A DNA stretch of 64,000 nucleotides from Blastocystis hominis (Eukaryota > Sar > Bigyra > Opalinata > Blastocystidae). The translations under genes and the position numbers were made by a program. The stretch spans positions 124,001 through 188,000 of the forward strand of contig NW_013171817.1 of the NCBI RefSeq assembly GCF_000151665.1, given 5' to 3'. Every line of letters starts with the position of its first letter. Within the stretch, counting starts at the first letter, position 1. The notes under the pieces are model-generated. The model searched no databases and was not told where the DNA came from. It was given only the letters and a program-made list of their open reading frames with translations. Below, in pieces: positions 21,385-32,164 of the stretch.

Positions 21385-21401
21385 AGTTTGTTCAACAAAC
21401 A
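21385..21401. terminator. back-to-back 3'-end motifs for two convergent genes
   Basis: AGTTTGTT on plus (21,385-21,392) and TGTTTGTT on minus (complement of AACAAACA, 21,394-21,401) are separated by one base and form a palindrome. The plus gene needs it for a poly(A)-made stop; the minus uL29 gene has its TAA about 53 nt before it. Confidence 0.6.
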
Positions 21402-21453
21402 AGCAAAACCATGACAGAGGAATACCTCTACCCATGCCCAAATATACACCCCC

Positions 21454-21957
21454 TTAAGCCTTCAACGCGTACTTTCTCATGGGGAAAGCGCGCTCCTTCT
21501 TCTGCTGGCGGAGGGTCTTCTTGGCAGCCTGATTCTCATTCACAGCCACTCAAACCTACCTGAGCCTTGGTCAAAGCACGGCGCATGGCACGGGTCTTCT
21601 TTACACGAAGGTCGGTAGGAAGACGCTTAGCTTTGGCGTACTTCTCTCTCAGCTACAAAATCAAGCGTCACCGGCACGTCTTACACCCTGTCGCTTCTTC
21701 TGGCTCAGAACGGTCAGAGCACGAGCAATGTTCTTGCGAACAACACGGATCTGAGCGAGTTTAGCGGGAGCTCCTCCAGTCACTTGAGCAACACGAAGCT
21801 ACACGCTAAGAGAGGCAAATAAGCAAACTACAGTAGCGAGCTCCTTCTTGTAAGACTCAATGGCGGACAGCAACTCATCTTGATTCTTTTGACGAAGTTC
21901 AACGGCCTTCACGCTGGCTATACGATTAGTACCTTAATACCATAGCTGCATACGCAT
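21454..21957 (-). CDS. RPL35: 60S ribosomal protein uL29 (L35)
   Basis: Large-subunit protein at the polypeptide exit tunnel. Spliced exons read [27 protein letters not shown], then [66 protein letters not shown] and a Lys/Arg-rich tail ending at TAA 21,456-21,454. The order and motifs are the family standard. The start uses ATG 21,957 and a 36-nt intron whose removal gives MPSVKA. Introns split it into at least five exons, many for such a short gene. Confidence 0.9.
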
Positions 21958-22199
21958 TTCTCAGGTTCAATGGCAATTTCTATAATAGCAAACCAAAATT
22001 CACCCCCTGGGTTCATGGGTAGCATTCATTTCTTGTTACTCAATTTTATCCCCATGGTCCATATTTCGATTTGGAAATAGTTCTTTATCGATTGCTTTGC
22101 CAATCATTCATTCACCAGGAATGTAGTATTGTGCGTGCAAAGCCATGTTTCTCATGTTTTGGACCTTCACAAAAATGTCAAACTATTTTATCTCTTTCC

Positions 22200-23399
22200 A
22201 TGAACTTTACAAAAGCATTCATTTCTGCCGGTCTTGCTTTTTGCATTTCGATCTGCGTAGCTAAGTTGATCGAGATATTTGGTGGTGCGATAGGTAGTGT
22301 CATTGGTACTGTACCTTCCATTATCCTGCCTGCATCCTATATCATCATGACCAATTCTGCTTTATCGGAGACCGAGATTTTAGAATCCCTTTTGGGTTGC
22401 GCCTATGGTGTGTTTTCTACTGGTTTGCTGTTTATTCCTGCATGGAAATGGGTTCCGGACTCCCTCCCAAAGAAGTGGAAAAAGGGAAAACGCATTGCAG
22501 CTAGTACGATCATCACTGTGGCGATCTGGTTGATAGGGACGATTATAGTTATATATCTTGAAGAATGGGTCGAGAAAATAGGTGTTTCTATGTTTGCATA
22601 CTGTTTGTTTCTGATGGTATTCGCTTTTATATGCACGATCTACCTCTGCTGGACTCTTCCTCCTACTCCAGCAGGAACAAATCGTGTCCAGTGGTATGTT
22701 CACTTGGCTCGTGGACTGGCCTCTGCCATTTGTATTTTCGTGAGTGGTGTGCTGAGCCAGACTGGTTTAGGAGTTGCTGCAGGTGCTATGGCCACGTTTC
22801 CGGCTGTGATTTGCACAACTATTGTTTCCGTTTCAATTGCTCAAAGTCCTGAAGTGATCACCGGCGCTTTGGGACCATTGATTATGGCTGGATTGTGGTA
22901 TGGGTGATGGAAAGGTATTCACTGTAGTTCTGGATGGTACGCGATTGTGTGCCCCGTCTTTTTCTGCTGGTGCCATTTCTCTGCAGGTGTATCCCTGATT
23001 CTCTCGTGGATCGTTTCGGTACTGTTCTATTCGATCCCTGTCTACTATTTCTTGAAGTGGAGGCGTGATACGACAGCTCGAAATCTTGCTCGTAAGAGTG
23101 CTGCGACGGAGGAAGAATGCAAGAAGGTAGAGATGGTAGAGATGGATGTGCCGAAAACTGAAAAAGAAAAAGAAGAAGAAGAAAAAGGAAAGATAGATGG
23201 CAACAACGATGGTAATAGCAACAACAACAACGGTAATACTAGTAACAGGAACAACAATGAAAATTACTCTATTATGGAAAATGTGATTGCTCCACCTTCC
23301 AATGGTTCAGGGCCTAGTTTTGTGGATAACTCAACGTCTTCGGCTAATGTTATTGTAACACATGCTGGTGAGACGTCCAATGGACTCGATGTTCTTTAG
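22200..23399 (+). CDS. multi-pass membrane protein with acidic/Asn-rich tail, unknown function
   Basis: Not recognised. About eight hydrophobic helices, e.g. FISAGLAFCISICVA, SIILPASYIIMTNS, IITVAIWLIGTIIVIYL, FAYCLFLMVFAFICTIYL and a Gly/Ala/Thr-rich set (GVAAGAMATFPAVICTTIVS). A 30-nt intron at about 22,898-22,927 joins to a last helix (SLILSWIVSVLFYSIPVYYF) and a charged tail with Glu/Lys and Asn runs ending LDVL plus TAG. TGTTTGTT follows near 23,424. An earlier in-frame ATG at 22,071 exists, but the segment before MNFTKAF does not look membrane-protein-like. A transporter is likely by topology only. Confidence 0.65.
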
Positions 23400-23456
23400 T
23401 TAATTACGAACGTAATTAAGACGTGTTTGTTACAGAAAACGAGCGCAAACTACAGT

Positions 23457-23825
23457 ACTATACAATCAGAATTGGCTTGGAACGATTATTTCGAGAAAAC
23501 CGAATGTAGCAGATCAAGATAGCCTGCACACCTGCTACATACATGGCTCTGAGTTTTGATAATGAGTAGGGAACGGAGATATACACAGCTGCAAGCGTGA
23601 CAGCTACAGTTCATCGAAATTCCATCTCGTACATAAAATAGCCCCGTCGACAATTCCAGTGATCGCACCAAAAATCAGATACAGAAAGGGGAGGAAGATT
23701 AAACGGATATTCCTGTTTAAAATGAAAAAGACAAGCCCCATGAACGTGTAGATCGAGGTGACTGCAACGAAAGTGTACAACAGCAGGTAGTAGAGCAACT
23801 CTTGCATGTAAGCTCCACTAGACAT
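23457..23825 (-). CDS. TMEM170-like small membrane protein
   Basis: Two exons split by a ~28-nt intron give about 113 residues with three hydrophobic helices: YYLLLYTFVAVTSIYTFMGL, FLPFLYLIFGAITGIVDGAIL, and a last one ending GVQAILICYIRFS. The GxxTGIxxGAIL...AAVY pattern and helix order resemble TMEM170 (human TMEM170A affects ER and nuclear envelope shape). It is convergent with the preceding multi-pass gene, with about 55 nt between stop codons. Confidence 0.5.
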
Positions 23826-23910
23826 TTTTTACCACTGTAGGACAAGATGTAATCCTTCAACGGGTTATCTTCAAATTCAGTATCCATTACAAACAAAAGA
23901 CTAAATCAAA

Positions 23911-26359
23911 CTACTTTAAAGCACACGTCCGATTCCACACGATGTGGTCCTTCGTTGAATCCTTATCCACCGAGAAATAGCCAAGCCGTTCGAACTGCAC
24001 ATGATCCTCCATTTTCTTATCGAACAACACAGCTTCCAGCATTGCATTCTTCACGATCACCTCACTATTTTTATTGATTTCCTTTCTCCAATCCTTCCCT
24101 GCTCCCGGGTTCTTCACCGAAAACAGTCTTTCATACAGCCGCACTTCTCCTTCCCGCGGCTTCGCCCCCAGTTTCTCCCCGGCCAGCCAATGAACGCTCC
24201 CCAGCTTTCTCTCCATCTTCTCCACTTCTCTCTGCGCCTCCTCCTTCGATAGGACATTGCACCGCACCTCCTCCACATCCCCGTTCTGCTCGCTACACCG
24301 CACTTCCTCGCATCGCACCACGTCCGCGTACTTCAGACTCACCACTTTTCCGGGGGCGAAGCCCAGGAACTTGGGCTCGTCCGCCGTCTTCACGTCGTCG
24401 CGATCGACGAACAGCACGCGCTGATAGGGCAGCGAGCGCGAGCCCTTGCTGGGGTCCTTCGGGAACAGCGGGGCCTGCAGCGTGGTGAAGAAACCCGCGT
24501 CCTTGTTGAGGAGAACGAGACGCACGGGGCGCAGCACCGCGAAGGCGCGCGGCGCGACGGAGGCCAGACTCTCGCGCGCAAAATGCTCCAGCCGACTCCA
24601 ATCGATGGTGGTTTGCGTGGCGCGCGTGACCGAGATGTCGGCGCAGAAGTTGTTGATCGCGTCAGGCGTGAAGCCGCGGCGACGCAGCCCCTTGATGGTG
24701 GGCATGCGCGGATCGTCCCAGCCGCGAACCACGCCATCGGCCACCAATTCCTTCAGCTTCCGCTTGGACATCACCGTGTTGGTGAGGTTCAAGCGGCCGA
24801 ACTCCCACACGTAGGCGCGCCAGAGATTCAGCTGGTCGACGAGCCAGTAGTAGGACTCGCGCCGAGTCTCGAACTCGAGCGTGCAGAGCGAGTAGTCGAT
24901 GTGCTCCAGCGAGTCGACGAGGCAGTGCTGGAAGTCGTAGGACGGGTAGATGCACCACTTATCGCCCACGTGGGGGTGCGGAACGTGCTTGATTCGGTAC
25001 GCGACGGGGTCCCACATGCAGGGGTTCGGGCTCCGCATGTCGATCTTCATTCGCAGCGTCGCTTCGCCCTCCGCGAACTTGCCCTTGCGCATGTCCTCGA
25101 AGAGTCGCAGATTCTCCTCCACCGATCGGTTGCGCCACGGACTCTCCGGGTTCAGATCTGCATGCCATCGCTTCCCCGTTTCTACCTTTCCGTCCGCCTT
25201 CGCGCGAGCACTCCTGCGCGATCTCGCGCGATCGCTTGATCTCCTCGGGGGTCTGGTGGTCGACGTAGGCCTTTCCCATCTTGATCAGCTGCACGGCGTA
25301 CTCGTAAAGCTTATCGAAATAATCCGAGCCGAACGTGACTTGCGAGGGCGTCCATCCCAGCCACTTCACGTCCTCCATGATGTTGTCGATGAACTCCAGT
25401 TTCTCCGTTTCCGGGTTCGTGTCGTCGAACCGCAGAATCGTCTCGCCCGGCTTCCCCACGCGCTCGAACGCGCCCTTGAAGTTCAGATACATGCTCTTCG
25501 CGTGGCCGATGTGCAGATAGCCGTTCGGCTCCGGAGGGAAGCGACACCGAATCTTGCCGCCCGTGATCTTCTGGTGCTCCGCGATGAGCTCCGCGCTGTT
25601 CTTCATGGTAGGGAGATATCGACTAGAGCGGAACCCGGTTTCTCTGTGCTTACGCGGCTACAAATCCATCGGGTGTTTCATCGCGCGATTTGTTTCGTCG
25701 CTTCGCGTTGTGTTCGTCCAGCAGCGAGCGAGAGCCCAGCAAAGCTTCGATTTGATGGTCAAATTCCTCCTTGACCTTCTTCCCGTCCGCCCATTTCATT
25801 CTCCCCTGGCGAACAGCGAAGAGAAGGCTTGGAATAGGGTACGAATAACGTTGGCTGATTAACTCGCTGCGCTTGGAATCAATCACAGCAGAAACTGCTC
25901 GGCGGATTTCTTCTTCGGAAATAGTAATGCCAATACCACACGTTTCTTCAAACAGTTTTTGATCCACCTATCTTTCAGCGGAGGAAATGAGCGAAACGTG
26001 CGTCCCCGTTGGCAGCTTCTTGAGATACGAGACTGCTTCACTGATTTGAAGGTTGGACTTGATTTTGCCCTCCACAACAAAACGCAGGAGCATAGGACGA
26101 TATTCTTTGGAAGATTCTGGAAGAGTTGTTGCTACATTGTATCTGGGAGTCAGGATAACGCAAAAGCAATGACATGAGATTTCCGATAACACGATCACAG
26201 CCAGATTCGACTCCAGCTTCTTTAATTGCAGATTCTACACGCTCTGGGAGTGAGATAGAGAGAAAAAAACAAACGGGCAACCTTATTGGACTTGACGAGA
26301 GTCGAGATCACTTTAGCATCGAGTCCAATATTCCTGAATGTTTTTGCCAAAGCTTCCAT
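23911..26359 (-). CDS. glutaminyl-tRNA synthetase
   Basis: Class I aminoacyl-tRNA synthetase charging tRNA-Gln in the cytosol. The N-terminus ([19 protein letters not shown]) and the YqeY-like domain ([35 protein letters not shown]) are typical of eukaryotic GlnRS. The catalytic part has [17 protein letters not shown] (HIGH motif), [23 protein letters not shown] and VMSKRKL (KMSKS equivalent). The anticodon-binding beta barrels follow and the gene ends CALK. Introns interrupt near 25,155-25,195, near 25,610-25,655 and several times in the N-terminal part. GluRS is excluded by DDTNP and the YqeY-like domain. Confidence 0.92.
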
Positions 26360-26482
26360 CTCGTAGATCAGAAAAATAGGAAGATGGCTCTATTTCTGCA
26401 CTTCCACAATTCTGGAATGACTTGGTGATATGGAATTAACACGAAACGGATGTTCGTGTTGCTCACAGACTTTCATTGAAAG

Positions 26483-27253
26483 ATGAGCGTGATGAAAGCT
26501 TCTCATAAAAGGACGCTAGATGCACTTCTAAAGAAGGAGTGCAACAAAGTCTGCTGCGATTGCGGAGCAAAAGGTAGGAATCAAGGCAAGGACTCATCAT
26601 ACAACATAGCACCTAGATGGGCTTCTGCAACGCTGGGCTGTTTTATTTGCATTCGATGTTCAGGAGTACATCGCAACCTAGGAGTTCACATTTCATTTGT
26701 CCGATCTGTCTCTCTTGACAGCTGGAAAGACGAGCATATTCGAAACATGCAGCAATGGGGAAATCAAAGAGTGAATGCTTACTATGAAGCAAAGCTGCCT
26801 CAAAACTATCCTCATCCGAACGAGCACACTCCAGTGAATGAAATGGAAAAGTTCATTCGCGAAAAATATGTAGAAAAGCGATGGGTGGCAGACAAAGAGG
26901 ATGAATCCGCCTCGAATCTGTTGAAGCATGAAGAGAGTTCAAAGAAGAAAGTGGATAGAGGAACAACAGCTGGAGAGGTTGACTTTCTGAGTCAGTTTCC
27001 TCTGCCCAAGCAACCTTCTGTAAACAATGTCTTTGATTCCCTCGAAGATTTCGCCTTTACTCTCCAATCAGCTGGGAATGCCAAGCACTTGCCCACTCCT
27101 AATTCGCATCGCTCCACAGCGGATACAACTGCTTGGATAATGAGCTTATATTCTCAGCCTCAGCACTCTTCTCAACCGGTAAGGTATGAGCGGGATGAAC
27201 TCATGCCGCAACGATCTTCCCATTCGATCGAGTGTCTAATATCGCAGCAATAA
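26483..27253 (+). CDS. Arf GTPase-activating protein (SMAP-like)
   Basis: The ArfGAP domain opens the protein: CCDCGAK joined to [23 protein letters not shown], the C-x2-C-x16-C-x2-C zinc finger with the catalytic Arg in HRNLG. It continues [17 protein letters not shown] and [15 protein letters not shown]. The rest is a Ser/Gln-rich tail typical of coat-binding ArfGAPs; such proteins stimulate GTP hydrolysis on Arf at Golgi or endosome membranes. The genomic frame is open, but positions of about 26,573-26,608 are a 36-nt GTAG...ATAG intron that inserts 12 foreign residues in the zinc finger if unspliced. Divergent from GlnRS across about 120 nt. Confidence 0.88.
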   Translation: MSVMKASHKRTLDALLKKECNKVCCDCGAKGRNQGKDSSYNIAPRWASATLGCFICIRCSGVHRNLGVHISFVRSVSLDSWKDEHIRNMQQWGNQRVNAYYEAKLPQNYPHPNEHTPVNEMEKFIREKYVEKRWVADKEDESASNLLKHEESSKKKVDRGTTAGEVDFLSQFPLPKQPSVNNVFDSLEDFAFTLQSAGNAKHLPTPNSHRSTADTTAWIMSLYSQPQHSSQPVRYERDELMPQRSSHSIECLISQQ

Positions 27254-27354
27254 CGACGAAATGTGAACTCTAAAATAACAAAATCTTCTGGCAACCTCCT
27301 GAAAAATACAATTCGTATTACTATTGTTTGTTGTTATATTTGTTTTGCGAAAAA

Positions 27355-28264
27355 TGTCCTGTAAGAAAATCGCATTATTTGATATTGATGGAACAATAAC
27401 AGAACATAGAGATGTGAGATATGAAGGAGAAAATCGATTTTAGACAATCAGCACTGAAATGAAGAGTTTTCTGCATTCTCTTCATGAAAAGATAGACATA
27501 GGTTTTGTAGGGGGTGCTTCCCATGAAGTACATATGCTCCAGCTGACTCCTGAAGGTGACTTTGATTTTTCCTGTTTCTTTTTAGTTGCCGAGGAAGCAG
27601 AATTTCTATTTTCTCAAAATGGAGGAGAGACGTACAAGCATAATGTTCTATCTCAAAAAACCGTAGAATTCTTACCCTTGCCCCATATATAGCTTCTCAC
27701 TTCACTGTATTCCGACAAAGAGTTGAACTCTTTCATTAGTTATGTACTATTCTATCTAAGTCAACTTGACATCCCAGTGAAACGGTAGGATCTTATGTCT
27801 ATGTTCATTGCAGTGGAACCTTTGTAGAATTCCGATCAAGCCTTATCAATATTTGTCCTGTAGGCAGAAATGCTTCTTGCGAGGAACGGCTTGCCTTTTC
27901 AGAATATGATCGTGAACATCATGTTCGGGAAAAGATGATAAATGATCTTCAACAGCGCTTCAGCCAACTTCATTTTACCTATCTGATTGGTGGCTTAACA
28001 TCGTTCGATGTGGTTCCTGAAGTTCGGGTATTCACAGTGCTTGACACGTAGGGAATGGATAAAACCTTTTGTTTACAGTACTTGACCGATTATGATACCA
28101 TTTACTTCTTTGGGGATAAAACAAATAAGGTATGCTTCTATACACACAACTAAGCATAGGGTGGAAATGATTATGAGATCTATGTGGATCCGCGAACGAT
28201 AGGGTATTCTGTTACATGTCCTAAGGACACGAAAGCGATTTGCGAGAAGCTTTTCTTGCATTAG
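27355..28264 (+). CDS. PMM: phosphomannomutase
   Basis: HAD-fold enzyme converting mannose-6-phosphate to mannose-1-phosphate for GDP-mannose, needed for N-glycans and GPI anchors. Exon 1 reads [17 protein letters not shown] (catalytic DxD). After short introns: [98 protein letters not shown] and [10 protein letters not shown]. All family blocks are in order. At least five introns. The stop TAG at 28,262-28,264 overlaps the stop of the opposite-strand gene. It sits two genes after the GPI-related PIG-O only in a loose sense; no operon is implied. Confidence 0.9.
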
Positions 28265-28525
28265 TTCAAAGTCACTTTTTGATCACGCTTTTTTGTTTTC
28301 CTAATGAATTCCTCGATTTCATAATCGATATTAAATGGTGGAAGATATCGGTCTCGCATTCTCTATGGAGAAAGGCAAAATCAACATTACTTTGCGCAAA
28401 GAGAGTTTTACATAGAGTCTCTCAACATTGGGAGGAAATTCGACGTTTTGCTGCTTCAGAAGTTCCAACTGCTCAAGAAATATCACCTCTTCACTGGAAC
28501 TCAGCAGATTCACAGCGTGGGACAT
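28261..28525 (-). CDS. small protein (~71 aa), unknown function
   Basis: Not recognised. ATG 28,525 gives [20 protein letters not shown] and [15 protein letters not shown]; a ~49-nt intron ending CATAG leads to [20 protein letters not shown] and a basic end, stopping at TAA 28,263-28,261. The product looks helical and charged with no membrane segment. The splice gives a continuous frame, but expression is not proven. Its stop overlaps that of phosphomannomutase tail to tail. Confidence 0.45.
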
Positions 28526-28584
28526 TTCCAAAACAGAAAATGCAAATCGAGCGTTGGTGTGTCCAACAAAAACGTATAGCAAAA

Positions 28585-29619
28585 CTATTTGTGGGAATGA
28601 TGATGATGATGGCGATGATGACTGCGGCGATGACGGTGCTGGTGAGACTCTTCACTATTCTCTTCTTCCTTCTTTCCATCGTCTCCGTCACTCACCAAGG
28701 TATACAATTCCTTCTTGTTCAAATCCGTGTAACACTCCCATTCCGCGTGTCCCTGCAATCCGCACTGCAAATCATTTCCAGCAGCCAATCAAACGCGCGA
28801 GCACGTGATTTTCCGAATCGAGCTCGACTGGATATATTGATTATCTGCGAAATAACCTTCCTAGGGATGAAGCTTTGTTGATGAACACACATCATGATTG
28901 TTGCTCGGATTCAAATCTTTTCCGGTCTGCTGATTGCATTCCTTCATGGAGAGCGACATTCTATCAAAGAAGCCACAGCCCATCACCAACTTCACTTTGT
29001 TTTCCGACTCAAAAACGCGTAGTACCTTCACCCATACTTCCTGTCCCTCGCGGGGAGCAGGATGGTCAGGAATATAGTTGCTTGTGTAGATTAGACCATC
29101 GAAGGCATATTCAGGTATCTATTCGATTAGCGTATGTAGGCTGTTTTACTCTAGCAAAAGAACCGAACGCGAGATTGCTTTTAATAACTGCCTTGTGAAT
29201 GTTGTTGATCTCTGGAATCCTCATCTTCTTCAGAAGTGAATCTTTTTCACGAGGATTTGCTCTACTCGATTGATAACCAGATTCGTTGAGATCAATGGCA
29301 AAACCATCCATGTCATCTCCAAAACCAACGTCATCCATATCACTATCTTGTCTTCGAGTCTTAGACATGTCTCTTTTCTCGTTTCGTTCGTCCTGACTTG
29401 AGTCGCTGTCTAAAAGAATGTTTCTTCCAAATTTATCGTACCTAATGTAATAAATTTATAAAGAGAGTCAACATACGCATCTCGATTCAGAGGATTTCGG
29501 TGAGAATGTGAAGAACGAGATCGGCTATGTTTTGAATGAGAGTCCCTTGCTTCTCGAGATCTAGAGCGCGAACGGCTGGAGCTGGAGCTCTCGGAGTAAT
29601 GACGACCTCGGTAACCCAT
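28585..29619 (-). CDS. ZCCHC17-like RNA-binding protein (RS-rich, S1 domain, CCHC knuckle)
   Basis: Exon 1 encodes an Arg/Ser-rich start (MGYRGRHYSESSSSSRSRSR). Later exons contain an S1-type fold: HKAVIKSNLAFGSFARI, FDGLIYTSNYIPDH, EGQEVWVKVLRVFESENKVK. Removing a 30-nt intron near 28,770 creates a perfect zinc knuckle CSRCGLQGHAEWEC (C-x2-C-x4-H-x4-C). The C-terminus is His-rich (HRHRRSHHRHHHHHSHK). The S1 plus CCHC plus charged tail order matches ZCCHC17/pNO40, a nucleolar protein linked to splicing and ribosomal subunits. The RS stretch lies at the N-terminus here. Introns of 30-35 nt throughout; TAG stop 28,587-28,585. Confidence 0.65.
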
Positions 29620-29650
29620 TACAATTATGAAGGAAATACGAATAATCGAA

Positions 29651-30591
29651 ATGGTTGTAAGGAAATCTTTACAGAAGGAAATTGGAGAGATGGAGGGAAA
29701 TGACGATTATTCACAAAAATGGATCAATCTTCTATGATCGAAGAGGTTGGTGTTTGTGTGGTATGAATAGTCAGTTTTTAGCAAAGGTGGATGAGTTGAA
29801 TTTGCACATCTCCAAGAGTCAGAGGATTCTAGAAGAAAAGGAGCAACTACTCGAAAAAGAGAAGGAACGACTCGAGAAAGGTAGTCAATTTAGTGAGTTA
29901 TTAGACTAGCTCAGGAAGTCTTGGAACGGAATCAGCTGCAACTCAGTTCAATTGAATACAGTAGGAATGCCGATGCTGATAATGAATAGTGAACTGCGAA
30001 ATCGAACACCATACAAAGCAATGTAAACATGAGCTAAGAGAACTCTCCGCTGAATACGTCAAACGCCAGACAAGTAGTGCAGCAATGGAATCCTTCGAAA
30101 CTAGGGCTTCGACACCTACAGCAACGAAAACACGAGCTCGATCAGAAACAAACTCTCTACAAAACGTTATTACAGAACGAGCAAGATGCTTGGTCCCAAT
30201 ACTTAGAGAAACGTGTACGATCTGAAGCAGAAGAATCAACGGAGTGGTTTGCAATTCAAGTTCGTTTGCAAGCATACGAAACAATGAGTAGAACCACACC
30301 ATTGCACAACTCGAAGACGAGTTAGAACGGATCACCAAGCAGAATCAAGAGCGAGATGAAGAGCTCGACCTATTGCTGCTTGAGAAGAACGAGCAACAGG
30401 AAGAGTTTGATCGATTACAGACGCAGTGGAAAACTCAGCGACAAACAGTTAGAATAGTGTTGTGTGGAGATGTGTAGGCGATGACAGTAAACAGAAGGCT
30501 GTTTCAAATCACGAGTAAAAACATGCCAACGAAGTGGGATCCAGTAGGGGAATTTAAGACGGCTGCTCAGCTTATGCAAGAAAAGGAATAA
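29651..30591 (+). CDS. coiled-coil protein, unknown function
   Basis: Not recognised. Spliced exons give MVVRKSLQKEIGEME, VDELNLHISKSQRILEEKEQ, LEKEKERLEK, then further Gln/Glu/Arg-rich helices to 30,470, and a final exon RRLFQITSKNMPTKWDPV ending AQLMQEKE plus TAA. Heptad-like Leu/Glu patterns dominate. The small globular end suggests a structural or tethering subunit. At least six short introns are needed; exact joins were not all resolved. TGTTTGTT follows near 30,625. Confidence 0.5.
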
Positions 30592-30749
30592 ATAAAGGTA
30601 ATCTGCTAGATACAGGTTGGTCGTGTGTTTGTTTGTAACTTGAATGTGTGTGTGTAAGAAACAGCGTTACGCTACGAAAAGCGGTCCAGAAGTAAATGGT
30701 TTGCTAGGTACAACAAAAAAAGAACAGTACATACTGTTTTGTTCATCAC

Positions 30750-31688
30750 ATGAAGGTTTTACTCTGCTTGTTGGCTTTAGTTGCTGTACAGGCACTTCAA
30801 TTGAAATACAGTGCAAATGATAAAAAAGAAGAGGGTAATGTGGAAATGTCCCCTTTCAGAAAACAAGACTATGGAAGCATTAGTAAGGGCGGTTTTGATG
30901 ATCATAACACTATAGATTGCGGTACATTTATCTCTGAGTGTTGGGATTGTAAAAGAGTGACTTATCTTTAAAATTAGACCATAAAGTGGTACTCACATTG
31001 TATGGCAATATTGAAGAACTGCCTACGAATCTTTTGCTGTATCACTATGTGTATTTACAGGAAACTTGTGGCGAAATGATAGATATGGTCGTTACATTTG
31101 ATGGTAGAGTGTTGGTTTCAATTGGGTTATTAATCTGTAGAAAGGGGGAGCTCCAAGGCAATAAGACACGTAATTTGTGGTGCATTTAGTTAAATGAAAG
31201 ACATTACAGGCGACATAGAATACTTCGGGGTCACAATTCGATTTATGAATGCTGAGTATTACTCGAAGTGGCAGTGTAGTTCTCCATTGCAGACTTACGT
31301 TGATTATCAGATTGGGTACCTCCTTATCGCTCTTCTTGAGTTTTTTATTATAGTGATATTCAGTGTTTTAATGAAACGGGGGGTGATGCAATGGCTTCCT
31401 ATCGCAACGTTATCGGCTCTGTGGAAACGATCGATTTGACCTTCACCGGTGAGACATGATTTGGTGTGTCATGTAGAGGACTATTTAATGCACTCGACAC
31501 ACAAGTTTGATCGTATTACGTATCACGGATGTATTGAAAGGCATGACTTGCGTCCGATGTATGTGTTGTTGTTTATACTGCTGGGCGTTCTGGCGATTAT
31601 TTGCATCGTGTATATTGCACGGTTTTCGAAGAAGAAGCTTCAGGCTGCGAAAGAAAGAACAGAGAGAGATACATTGCTGTATGCATAA
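30750..31688 (+). CDS. type I membrane glycoprotein-like protein, unknown function
   Basis: Not recognised. Signal peptide MKVLLCLLALVAVQALQ, then a cysteine-containing ectodomain (DCGTFISECWD, VVLTLYGNIEELPTNLL, QETCGEMIDMVVTFDG, FGVTIRFMNAEYYSKWQC, IQCFNETGGDAMASYRNV, YHGCIERHD), one transmembrane helix (MYVLLFILLGVLAIICIVYI) and a short basic tail (KKKLQAAKERTERDTLLYA). Introns of 28-38 nt restore the frame. At least six ectodomain cysteines suggest disulfides. TAA at 31,686-31,688 is followed by TGTTTGTG. Topology suggests a surface or secretory-pathway receptor. Confidence 0.6.
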
Positions 31689-32164
31689 TCGATTGTTTGT
31701 GTAAAACATTTGGTTTGATTATGTGTTTTTACCGTATTAATAATCAACACACAGTTGGTTCATACTGATTAAAGCAGTACGATTCAAAATGCTTCAGGAA
31801 AAGTTCTGCTATTTGTTATTAAACATAAACAATGAGTAAGTGAGTGAGTGACCAGTTATGTATTGACGTTTATTATGCGAATCTCTTTCTGCCTTTTTAA
31901 CTTTTTTCGACCAAAGTCTCCCCTCAGACCCCATCTTCCATTCCTCGCCGTTGCTGACCCTGGACAACTTGTATTTTCGACCCTTCATTAGAAATAAGGT
32001 GCAAAAGGTTAACCTTAGCTTATGTTGCTTACCCGAAACATCGACGACGTGTATAACACGATATTATTTGACCGATGGCTAAGTGAATACTTGTTAGTTT
32101 GTCTTTGCTTATCAGCCAATCGGTAATGTTCCAATACTAGTGTATGTACAATATCGTCACAAAT
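31689..32164. other. spacer between host gene and decayed element
   Basis: I see no gene. The region has ordinary composition and some stop-rich frames. The junction between host DNA and the decayed Polinton should lie here, but I see no terminal inverted repeat or target duplication. Confidence 0.5.

Noticed and set aside
28240-28881. Plus-strand 213-codon ORF over the ZCCHC17-like region
   Set aside because: It runs antisense to a spliced gene with a perfect CCHC knuckle and has no recognisable features of its own.
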